Source: Microbacterium sp. zg-B96 (GTDB taxonomy: Bacteria; Actinomycetota; Actinomycetes; Actinomycetales; Microbacteriaceae). From it: 64,000 bases of DNA. Positions 34,506-44,787 of the stretch are shown piece by piece. The position numbers and the translations under genes are program-made. The notes beneath the pieces are model-generated. The model was not told the origin of the DNA, searched no databases, and was given only the letters and a program-made list of their open reading frames with translations. The stretch is taken from NCBI RefSeq assembly GCF_030246865.1, contig NZ_CP126738.1:620001-684000 (forward strand). The letters are read 5' to 3'. How positions within the stretch are numbered: position 1 is the first letter of the stretch; every line of letters begins with the position of its first letter.

Positions 34506-35447
34506 ATGCTCACGTTCACACTGCGACGCCTCGCGTCGGGTCTCGGGCTGCTGGTCGTCATCTCGATGCTGACGTACACGCTGCTCTTCTTCTCAAGCAC
34601 GAGTATCGCCCGCAACATCCTGGGCGAGCAGGCCACTCTCGAGCAGATCGCCCTGAAGGAGGCGGAGCTCGGGCTCGATCAGCCCCTTCCGGTGCGCTAT
34701 CTCGGCTGGGCTGGCGCGGCACTGCGCGGCGACCTGGGCGAGTCCTGGTTCAACGGCGAGCCCGTCACTCAGACGATCCTGAACCGCCTGCCCGTCACCC
34801 TCGTCCTCATGATCGTCTCGATCGTGCTGGTGGCGCTCATTGCGACGGCGCTCGGGGTCATCGCCGCCGTCCGTCGCGGGTGGGTTGATAAGACGGTGCA
34901 GGTCGGCGCGGTGGTCGGCGATGCGATCCCGGGGTTCGTGCTGGCCCTCCTCCTCGTCACGATCTTCGCGGTGAACCTCGGCTGGTTCCCTGCCGTCTCC
35001 ACCATCCGCCCCGGGGCGGGGCCTGAGGCGTGGATCATCTCTCTCAGCCTCCCGGTGATCGCGATCGTGGTGAACTACGTGACCTCCAGCGCCCAGCAGA
35101 TCCGCAGTTCCGTGATCAAAGAGCTCGACAAGGACTACGTGCGCACGCTCCGCAGCCGGGGCCTGGGAGAGCGCGAGATCGTGCTCAAAAACGTCCTGCG
35201 CAGCGCCGCGCCCGCGGGCCTGACGGTGCTCAGCCTTCAGTTCATCGGCCTCCTCGGCGGTGTCATCATCTTGGAGCAGATCTTCGCGATCCCCGGGATC
35301 GGTCCCCTCTTCGTCACCGCGACCACTCTGGGCGACATCCCCGTCGTCATGGGGATGACCATCGTCACCGTTGTGATCGTCATCATCGTGAATCTGCTCG
35401 TGGACGTCGCCCAAGGCGCCCTCAACCCGAAGGTGCGCCTGTCATGA
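34506..35447 (+). CDS. ABC importer permease (DppB/OppB type)
   Basis: A 313-residue inner-membrane permease with six helices. The first periplasmic region carries LGLDQPLPVRYLGWAGAAL, and the cytoplasmic coupling loop reads DYVRTLRSRGLGEREIVLKN, the EAA-type motif that contacts the ATPase. CGGAGG lies just before the ATG at 34506. The stop overlaps the next gene as ATGA. It should form the channel with the permease part of the following fusion protein. Confidence 0.93.
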   Translation: MLTFTLRRLASGLGLLVVISMLTYTLLFFSSTSIARNILGEQATLEQIALKEAELGLDQPLPVRYLGWAGAALRGDLGESWFNGEPVTQTILNRLPVTLVLMIVSIVLVALIATALGVIAAVRRGWVDKTVQVGAVVGDAIPGFVLALLLVTIFAVNLGWFPAVSTIRPGAGPEAWIISLSLPVIAIVVNYVTSSAQQIRSSVIKELDKDYVRTLRSRGLGEREIVLKNVLRSAAPAGLTVLSLQFIGLLGGVIILEQIFAIPGIGPLFVTATTLGDIPVVMGMTIVTVVIVIIVNLLVDVAQGALNPKVRLS

Positions 35448-37323
35448 CCGACGTCATCAAGACCCCATCGGTGCCCAAGCGTTCGCAGCGCGGGATCCTG
35501 CGGCGGATGGTGCGCAATCCGCTCGGCATCCTCTCACTCTCCTTGCTCACCATCATTGTGCTCGCGGCCGTGTTCGCGTCTTCAATCGCACCGTTCGACC
35601 CGAACTACGCCGACGTCGGCAACACCCTCGCCGACCCGGGCGGGCAGAACCCCCTCGGCACCGACAGCGCGGGTCGCGACGTGCTCTCGCGGCTGTTGTA
35701 CGGAGCCCGGCTCACGTTGCTCTCGGCGCTCCTGTGCGCGAGTGTCGCGATCGCGATCGGGCTTCCGGCAGGTCTGATCGCCGGCTACTACGGTGGTCCG
35801 TTCGATAGCACGTCGAACTGGTTCTCGAACATGCTGATGGCCCTCCCCGGCATCATCGTCCTGCTGGTCGTCCGCGCGGCGCTTGGACCCTCGGTGTGGA
35901 TCTCGATGATCGCCTTCGGCATCCTCCTCAGTCCGAGCTATTACCGCCTGACCCGCACGGCAGTGCAGTCCGTCCGCAACGAGCTGTACGTCGACGCTGC
36001 CCGCGTCGTCGGCCTCAGCGATGCCCGCATCATCTCGCGCCACATCCTCTCCGTCGTCCGGGCGCCGCTGATCATCCAGACGGCCCTCATCTGCGGAGTC
36101 GCGATCGCCGTGCAGAGCGGTCTGCAGTTCCTCGGACTGGGCGACCCCACCGAGGCGTCTTGGGGCGCCATGCTCGGCGACGGGTTCAACAACATCTACA
36201 CGCAGCCCTCCCTCATGCTCTGGCCGGCCCTCGCGATCGGTATCACCATCGGCTCACTCGTGCTGCTGGGGAACGCGATCCGCGACGCACTTGAAGATCG
36301 TCGCGAGATCAAGGCGCCGCGAACGGTTTCCCCCGTCGCCCCGACGGGCGAGCGGCAGCCGGCCGTGGTCGACGACGCCGAGGCGATCCTGCAGGTCGCC
36401 GACCTGAGCGTCGGCTACCCGAACACAGAGGGCGACTACACCCGTGTGGTCCGTGATGTGTCGCTTACCATCCGCCCCGGTGAAGTCCTCGGCCTGGTGG
36501 GCGAATCGGGGTCGGGCAAATCGCAGACCGCGTTCTCCATCCTCGGTCTGCTGCCCAGCACCGCCCGCATCCTGTCGGGCTCGATCCGGTTCGAAGATGC
36601 CGTCCTGGTGCGGGACGGCGTGGTCGACGTCAAGGCGGTGCGCGGCATCCAAGGTCGTCGTATCGCCTACATTCCGCAGGAGCCCATGTCGAACCTCGAC
36701 CCGGCGTTCACAATCGGGCACCAGCTGACGCGCCCGATGGTGAAGCTGCTCGGCATCTCCAAGAAGAACGCCACCGAGCGCGCGCGCGATCTGCTGCGGC
36801 GCGTGGGCATCGCCGATCCCGACCGTGTGATGAAGGGATACCCGCACGAGATCTCCGGCGGAATGGCGCAGCGCGTGCTGATCGCCGGAGCCCTCTCGTG
36901 CGAGCCCGACCTCATCATCGCCGACGAGCCGACGACGGCTCTGGATGTGACCGTGCAGGCCGAGGTGCTCGATGTCATCCGAACGATGCAGCGCGAGCTC
37001 GGCGTGGCGGTGCTGCTCGTCACCCACAACATCGGAGTGATCGCCGACATCGCCGACCGCGTCGCGGTCATGCGCCAGGGGGAGATCGTCGAGACCGGGC
37101 CGGTGGACGAGATCCTGCGCCGCCCGGAGCATTCCTACACCCGCACCCTCATGGCAAGCATGCTCGTCGGCAAAGAGCCGCTGAAGGCGCTCGGGCTCAG
37201 CGGGCCAGCCACTGACGCAGAGACGAGCGATGCCGGGGATGCCGTCCAGGAGGCCCTTCATCAGGCTGACATGCAGCAGCCCCTGTCGCCGGCGGCCGAG
37301 ACCATCCTGCGAGAGGAAATCTG

Positions 37324-37324
<1 letters not shown>
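35444..37324 (+). CDS. Fused ABC permease (DppC type) and ATP-binding (DppD type) protein
   Basis: A 626-residue fusion. Residues about 20-290 are a DppC/OppC permease (NPLGTDSAGRDVLSRLLYGA; coupling loop DAARVVGLSDARIISRHIL). After a linker rich in Pro and charged residues (about 290-320), residues about 325-600 are an OppD-type ATPase with Walker A GESGSGKSQT (about 353), signature HEISGGMAQRVLIA and Walker B LIIADEPTTALD. There is no stop, frameshift or start signal at the joint. Such fusions are known from actinobacterial peptide/nickel-type transporters. It overlaps both neighbours (4 bp and 1 bp). Confidence 0.93.
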
Positions 37325-39965
<2,641 letters not shown>

Positions 39966-39969
39966 GCCA

Positions 39970-41400
39970 GTGAACGATCATCCCCATTCGCCTGCTGCTG
40001 GGCGGTCCGGAATCGTGTCATCCGACGCGCTGTTCCCGAGCGACGCACGCACGCGCGAGATCGCCCGAGACCTCTACGCGGAAGTCGAATCCGCACCGAT
40101 CATCTCACCGCACGGGCATGTCGACCCTCGGCTACTAGTCGAAGAAGCTCCTTTCCGGGACCCCGCCGAGCTTCTCATCACGCGTGACCACTACGTCACG
40201 CGTGTCCTCCACTCCGCAGGAGTCCCGCTCTGGGAGCTGGGTCTGGATGCGAGCCGCCCGGTGGACCCAAGGCAGGCCTGGCGCCGCCTGGCGGAGAACT
40301 GGCATCGCTTTGCCGGCACGGCGAGCGGTTACTGGCTGACGCACGAGTTGTCGTCACTGTTCGGCGTCGATGAAGAGCTCGGCGAGAGTTCCGCCGACCG
40401 GATTTACGACCGCGTCGCCGTTGCACTGAGAGAGCCCGACTTCCGGCCACGTGCCCTGTTCGCGCGGTTCGGCATCGAGGTGCTCGCCACGACCGACGAT
40501 CCGCTCGACGATCTGGAGGAGCACCGTCTGCTCAGCGCGGACCCGTCGTTCCCCGGACGCGTGCTTCCTACCTTCCGCCCCGACTCCTACGTCGACCCGG
40601 ACGCTGCGATGTTCACCGAGAATGTGGGCAATCTTCTCGCCGCAACCGGGGAGCGCACCACGTTCGCCGGCTACCTGGCTGCTCTGGCCGCGCGCCGCGC
40701 GCACTTCGTCGCGAGGGGCGCGGTGTCGGCGGACCATGGCGTGCTCGAACCCTTCACCACTGATCTCGCCTCAACCGTGGCCGAAGGCCTTTTCCAGCAG
40801 GCAATGTCGGGCACGCTCGAGCCTGCGGGCGCGCGCCTCTTCCGCGGACACATGCTGTTCCAGATGGCCAGGATGAGCGTCGACGACGGCCTCGTGATGA
40901 CCGTTCATCCCGGTGTGCGCCGCAACCACCACACCGCGACGCTCGAGCGTTACGGCCCTGACACCGGCCACGACATCCCTGTGCGGACGGAGTACACGGA
41001 GAACCTGCGCCCCCTCCTCGAGGCGTTCGGCACCGCGCCGCGGTTCCACCTGGTGCTGTTCGCGGTCGACGAGACGGTCTACTCCCGAGAGATCGCTCCG
41101 CTGGCGGGCTTCTATCCGAGCGTGTACATCGGTGCGCCGTGGTGGTTCCTCGACGCGCCCGACGCGATCCTGCGCTGGCGGTCGGCCGTCACCGAGACCG
41201 CCGGCTTCTACCGGTCGAGCGGCTTCATCGACGACACGCGCGCTTTCCTCTCCATCCCGGCACGCCATGACACCGCCCGTCGTGTGGATGCTTCCTTCCT
41301 GGCCCGTCTCGTAGCGGAAGGACGCGTCTCGATCACGACCGCTCGCCGGATCGCGCGAGACCTGGTGGGAACCATTCCCCGAGAGGTGTTCAAGCTATGA
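39970..41400 (+). CDS. uxaC: Glucuronate isomerase
   Basis: A 476-residue member of the UxaC amidohydrolase-like family, converting D-glucuronate to D-fructuronate. The metal-binding HxH is in SPHGHVDPRLL; other family pieces are LITRDHYVTRVLHSAGVPL, VLATTDDPLDDLEEH and VHPGVRRNHH. The C-terminus has GAPWWFLDAPDAI and the closing RDLVGTIPREVF. The GTG at 39970 follows GAGGTG and lies 4 bp after the uidA stop. Its stop overlaps the next start as ATGA. Confidence 0.94.
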   Translation: MNDHPHSPAAGRSGIVSSDALFPSDARTREIARDLYAEVESAPIISPHGHVDPRLLVEEAPFRDPAELLITRDHYVTRVLHSAGVPLWELGLDASRPVDPRQAWRRLAENWHRFAGTASGYWLTHELSSLFGVDEELGESSADRIYDRVAVALREPDFRPRALFARFGIEVLATTDDPLDDLEEHRLLSADPSFPGRVLPTFRPDSYVDPDAAMFTENVGNLLAATGERTTFAGYLAALAARRAHFVARGAVSADHGVLEPFTTDLASTVAEGLFQQAMSGTLEPAGARLFRGHMLFQMARMSVDDGLVMTVHPGVRRNHHTATLERYGPDTGHDIPVRTEYTENLRPLLEAFGTAPRFHLVLFAVDETVYSREIAPLAGFYPSVYIGAPWWFLDAPDAILRWRSAVTETAGFYRSSGFIDDTRAFLSIPARHDTARRVDASFLARLVAEGRVSITTARRIARDLVGTIPREVFKL

Positions 41401-42728
41401 CCGGCGCGACCTTCGCGGCGCGATCCGAGCGCGAGCGCCCCCCTGTGCGGATCGTGCACATCGGGCTGGGGCGGTTCTTTCGTGCGCATCAGGCCTGGTA
41501 CACCGCGAGGGCAACGGACGCCGGCAGCTGGGGGATCGCCGCATTCACGGTCCGCAGCCCGCGAGCAGCGGCCGAGCTAGCGGCGGATGACTGCGTCTAC
41601 ACACTGACGGTGCGCGGCCCCGAGGCCGACACGCAGGAGCGGATCGATAGCGTCGTCGCAGCCCACGACGGTTCGGATATCGACGCCCTGCGCCACTACG
41701 TGTCGCGTCCCGAGGTGGCGGTGATAACCCTCACGGTCACGGAGGGTGGCTACGGGCTGACGGCCAACGGGGAGCCCGACCTGAGCGACCCGGAGGTCAG
41801 CGGCGATCTCGAAGGGATCCGCGCCGGCGCGTCGAGCGCGCAATCGGTGCTCGGCCGGCTCATCGTTGCGCTGGACGCACGCCGCCGGGCCGGCGCCGGA
41901 CCCATCGCGCTCGTGCCGTGCGACAACGTGCCCGGCAACGGGTCGTTCCTCGCGCGAGGACTCGTGGGGTTTGCCGAGCATACGTCGTCCGATCTCGCTG
42001 CGTGGATTCGCGGGAACGTGTCGTTCGTCAGCACGTCCGTCGACCGGATCACACCCCAGACGCCCGGGGGCGAAGTAGTCACCGAGCCGTTCTCCGACTG
42101 GGTGCTGGCCGGCGACTTCCCCGCCGGCAGGCCGGCGTGGGAGAGCGCAGGGGCACGGTTCGTGGACGACATCGAGCCGTGGGAGAACCGCAAGCTCTGG
42201 CTGCTCAACGGAGCGCACAGCATCCTCGCGTTCGCCGGTCTCCCGCGTGGAGCCGAAACGGTGGCCGAGGCGATGGCAGATCCGACGTGCCGCGCGCTCG
42301 TGGACGAGTTCTGGGACGAAGCCGTGCAGTGCCTACCGGCCGGCACCGAGCACGGCAATTATCGCCACCAGCTCGCGGCCAGATTCCGAAACCCGCGCAT
42401 CGTGCACCGTCTCAGTCAGATTGCCGCCGATGCGACCACCAAGGCGCAATTCCGCTTCGCCGCTGTCGCTGAACGCACGCTCGACGCCGGAGGGTCGCCC
42501 GACGCCAGTGCGCGGGCCGTCGCGGAGTGGATTGGCTGGGTGATCACGAAGCCATCTGAGAGCGACGCGCGAGCCGACGAAGTGTCGGCCGCGGTCGCGT
42601 CCACAGATCCGGTCGCGCGACTCGTCGGCGTCATCTCCCCCCGCCTAGCGGCATCAGCAGACTTCATCGACCGAGTCCGCTCCGGTGCCGTCCCCAACGT
42701 CTCGTCCCGCCGCCGCCCGGCATCCTGA
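41397..42728 (+). CDS. uxuB: Fructuronate reductase (mannitol dehydrogenase family)
   Basis: A 443-residue NAD-dependent long-chain polyol dehydrogenase. The N-terminal dinucleotide fold begins VRIVHIGLGRFFRAHQAWY, and the catalytic K-x5-N-x3-H motif is KLWLLNGAHSILAFAG. Placement between glucuronate isomerase and mannonate dehydratase indicates reduction of fructuronate to mannonate; sequence alone would also allow tagaturonate or mannitol. It is translationally coupled to uxaC. Confidence 0.9.
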   Translation: MTGATFAARSERERPPVRIVHIGLGRFFRAHQAWYTARATDAGSWGIAAFTVRSPRAAAELAADDCVYTLTVRGPEADTQERIDSVVAAHDGSDIDALRHYVSRPEVAVITLTVTEGGYGLTANGEPDLSDPEVSGDLEGIRAGASSAQSVLGRLIVALDARRRAGAGPIALVPCDNVPGNGSFLARGLVGFAEHTSSDLAAWIRGNVSFVSTSVDRITPQTPGGEVVTEPFSDWVLAGDFPAGRPAWESAGARFVDDIEPWENRKLWLLNGAHSILAFAGLPRGAETVAEAMADPTCRALVDEFWDEAVQCLPAGTEHGNYRHQLAARFRNPRIVHRLSQIAADATTKAQFRFAAVAERTLDAGGSPDASARAVAEWIGWVITKPSESDARADEVSAAVASTDPVARLVGVISPRLAASADFIDRVRSGAVPNVSSRRRPAS

Positions 42729-42743
42729 CCGCAAGGAGTGATC

Positions 42744-43982
42744 ATGATCATCGACCAGGCCGAAGTGATCGTCACGAGCCCTGACCGCAACTTCGTCACG
42801 CTCAAGCTCACGACCGACGACGGTCTCACGGGGCTCGGCGACGCGACGCTGAACGGTCGGGAGCTCGCGGTCGTCACCTACCTCACCGAGCACGTGGTGC
42901 CGCTGCTGATCGGGGCGGACGCGTCCCGTATCGAAGACACCTGGCAGTTCCTCTACCGCTCGGCGTACTGGCGGCGGGGCCCGGTCACGATGGCCGCGAT
43001 CGCATCCGTCGACATGGCACTCTGGGACATCAAGGGCAAGGCCGCGGGCATGCCGGTGTATCAGTTGCTCGGCGGCGCATCCCGAAATGGCCTGATGGCC
43101 TATGGCCATGCGTCGGGGAAGGAGCTGCCCGAGCTGTTCGACTCCATCCGCGCGCACCAGGAGCAGGGCTACAAGGCGATCCGGGTGCAGACCGGCGTCC
43201 CGACCCTCAAGGCCATCTACGGCATCGCCGCGCAGGGCGCCGACGTGGGAGACGCCACCGTCCGCTACGACCACGAGCCGGCGCGCCGCGGTGCGAAGCC
43301 CGTCGAGGAGGACTGGGACACCCGGGCGTACCTGAACCACCTGCCGGGGGTGTTCGAGGCGGTACGCAATGAGTTCGGTCCCGACATCCCGCTACTGCAC
43401 GACGGCCATCACCGGATGACGCCCATCCAGGCGGCGCGGCTCGGCAAGGACCTGGAGCCGTACGACCTGTTCTGGCTGGAGGACTGCACGCCGGCCGAGA
43501 ACCAGGAGGCGCTCCGGCTGGTGCGCCAGCACACCACCACGCCGCTGGCGATCGGGGAGATCTTCAATACGATCTGGGACTTCAAGGACATCATCCGCGA
43601 CCAGCTCATCGACTACGTGCGCGGCGCCGTCACGCACATGGGCGGGATCACGTCGCTGAAGAAGACGCTCGACTACGCGGCCATGTACCAGATCAAATCG
43701 GGTATGCACGGGCCGACCGACATCTCGCCGGTGGGAATGGCCGCCGCCATGCACCTGGGCCTGTCGATCCACAACTTCGGCATCCAGGAGTACATGCGCC
43801 ACGGCGCCAGGACCGACCAGGTCTTCGAGCAGTCCTTCACGTGGACCGACGGCTACCTCCACCCCGGCGACAACCCGGGGCTCGGGGTCGAGCTCAACAT
43901 CGACGAGGCCGGCTCGTACCCTTACGAGCAGGCGTACCTGCCATACAACCGTCTGCTGGACGGCACGGTGCACGACTGGTGA
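42744..43982 (+). CDS. manD: D-mannonate dehydratase (enolase superfamily, ManD/RspA type)
   Basis: A 412-residue enolase-superfamily dehydratase that would turn D-mannonate into 2-keto-3-deoxygluconate. Metal ligands are in [16 protein letters not shown] and IGEIFN. The ManD-type YDHEPARRG loop and [17 protein letters not shown] are present. This is the ManD family, not the unrelated UxuA used by E. coli. AAGGAG 5 nt before the ATG at 42744 sets the start; a GTG at 42738 lies within that site. It is the last intact gene of the operon, and no KDG kinase or KDPG aldolase follows. Confidence 0.92.
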   Translation: MIIDQAEVIVTSPDRNFVTLKLTTDDGLTGLGDATLNGRELAVVTYLTEHVVPLLIGADASRIEDTWQFLYRSAYWRRGPVTMAAIASVDMALWDIKGKAAGMPVYQLLGGASRNGLMAYGHASGKELPELFDSIRAHQEQGYKAIRVQTGVPTLKAIYGIAAQGADVGDATVRYDHEPARRGAKPVEEDWDTRAYLNHLPGVFEAVRNEFGPDIPLLHDGHHRMTPIQAARLGKDLEPYDLFWLEDCTPAENQEALRLVRQHTTTPLAIGEIFNTIWDFKDIIRDQLIDYVRGAVTHMGGITSLKKTLDYAAMYQIKSGMHGPTDISPVGMAAAMHLGLSIHNFGIQEYMRHGARTDQVFEQSFTWTDGYLHPGDNPGLGVELNIDEAGSYPYEQAYLPYNRLLDGTVHDW

Positions 43983-43983
43983 G

Positions 43984-44069
43984 CGCGACACCCACCTGCG
44001 CCGAGTAGCGGTGATGGGGGTGACCGGCGCGGGCAAGACGACGATCGCTCAGGCCCTCGCCAAAGAGAG
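43984..44069 (+). pseudogene. 5' fragment of a gluconokinase-like gene
   Basis: Just after manD the frame reads RVAVMGVTGAGKTTIAQALA followed by KES (44002-44070). VMGVTGAGKTT matches the first strand and P-loop of GntK-type gluconokinases, which begin VMGVSGSGKS. The homology stops at 44069, where the frame enters the reverse complement of a tRNA-like sequence and ends in TAG at 44158-44160. Some 140 codons of a normal kinase are missing, so this is a truncated leftover. A kinase would fit a sugar-acid operon. Confidence 0.6.
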
Positions 44070-44145
44070 TGGACGCGACGGCGGGAGCCGAACCCGCAAC
44101 GCTTCCGGGTATGAACCGGTGCCCGGGACCGCCCGGATCGCCGCG
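44070..44145 (-). tRNA. tRNA-like sequence, anticodon CAT, unusual D arm, CCA encoded
   Basis: On the minus strand these 76 nt fold as a cloverleaf. Acceptor CGCGGCG pairs with CGTCGCG at all 7 positions (one G-U). The anticodon arm has stem CCGG/CCGG (4 pairs plus one A-A mismatch) and loop TTCATAC with CAT at 34-36. The variable loop is 6 nt and the T arm is GCGGG-TTCGGCT-CCCGC, a perfect stem. Discriminator T and an encoded CCA end it. Oddities: position 8 is A, the D region forms CCGGG-CGGT-CCCGG with a 4-nt loop, and position 58 is G. It may be a diverged Met or Ile2 tRNA, or a decayed one. Confidence 0.5.
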
Positions 44146-44153
44146 ATGACCCC

Positions 44154-44159
44154 ACGCTA
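44154..44159 (-). promoter_or_regulatory. -10 box TAGCGT in front of the tRNA-like sequence
   Basis: TAGCGT (minus strand) ends 8 nt before the 5' end of the tRNA-like sequence, the same spacing seen for promoters of protein genes here. No convincing -35 was found. Confidence 0.4.
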
Positions 44160-44313
44160 GCGATGGTGCCGGGCGTGCGGCACGCACTGTTGCGGCCGAT
44201 GGCGGCATGTGACGGTGCGTGACGGTACCGGCGCGCGTGCCGCTCCTGACCGGCCTGAGCAAGGCGCGCTGGGGCACCGGTATTACGGCCGGCCGCTGAA
44301 CCGCGGGTGCGCG

Positions 44314-44712
44314 TCAGCGGGCGCGGTCGAACGCGCCCTGCGTCGTCGGCACGATCTCTTTGCCCAGCGGTGCGAGCGAGATCGGCACCATCTTGAAGTC
44401 GGCGATGCCGAGGGGGATGCCGACGATGGTGATGCACAGCGCGATGCCGGAGAGGATGTGTCCGATCGCGAGCCAGATGCCGGCGACGATCACCCAGATC
44501 ACGTTGCCGATGAACGAAAATGTGCCTGCGGTGGGTTTCGCGACGACGGTGCGGCCGAACGGCCAGAGCGCATAGAGGCCGATGCGGAACGACGCGATCC
44601 CCCAGGGGATCGTGATGATGAGCACGCACAGCACGACGCCCGCGGCGAGGTAGCCGAGGAACAGCCAGAAGCCGGCGAGGACCAGCCAGATGATGTTCAA
44701 CAGGGTGCGCAC
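44314..44712 (-). CDS. YccF-domain membrane protein
   Basis: A 132-residue inner-membrane protein of the YccF family, made of two repeats of a hydrophobic module: TLLNIIWLVLAGFWLFLGYL (residues 3-22) and NVIWVIVAGIWLAIGHIL. Each is followed by a second helix with an IPWG or IPLG turn. Function in the family is unknown. The GTG at 44712 fits the usual family start MRTLLNIIW. It is divergent from pcrA with 75 bp between starts. Confidence 0.88.
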   Translation of the reverse strand: MRTLLNIIWLVLAGFWLFLGYLAAGVVLCVLIITIPWGIASFRIGLYALWPFGRTVVAKPTAGTFSFIGNVIWVIVAGIWLAIGHILSGIALCITIVGIPLGIADFKMVPISLAPLGKEIVPTTQGAFDRAR

Positions 44713-44772
44713 GGCACGATTGTCGCACCTGCACGCTGGGGATGCGCCCAGGAGGATGTCGGCGGGCGCGCC

Positions 44773-44778
44773 TAGACT
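44773..44778 (+). promoter_or_regulatory. -10 box TAGACT upstream of pcrA
   Basis: TAGACT ends 9 nt before the pcrA ATG at 44788, so the transcript has little or no leader. Confidence 0.5.
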
Positions 44779-44787
44779 TGTGGGGAC

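Noticed and set aside
35030-35443. N-terminal extension of the permease-ATPase fusion into the upstream permease gene
   Set aside because: Those codons are an out-of-frame read of the DppB-type gene; the ATG at 35444 in an ATGA overlap is the natural start.
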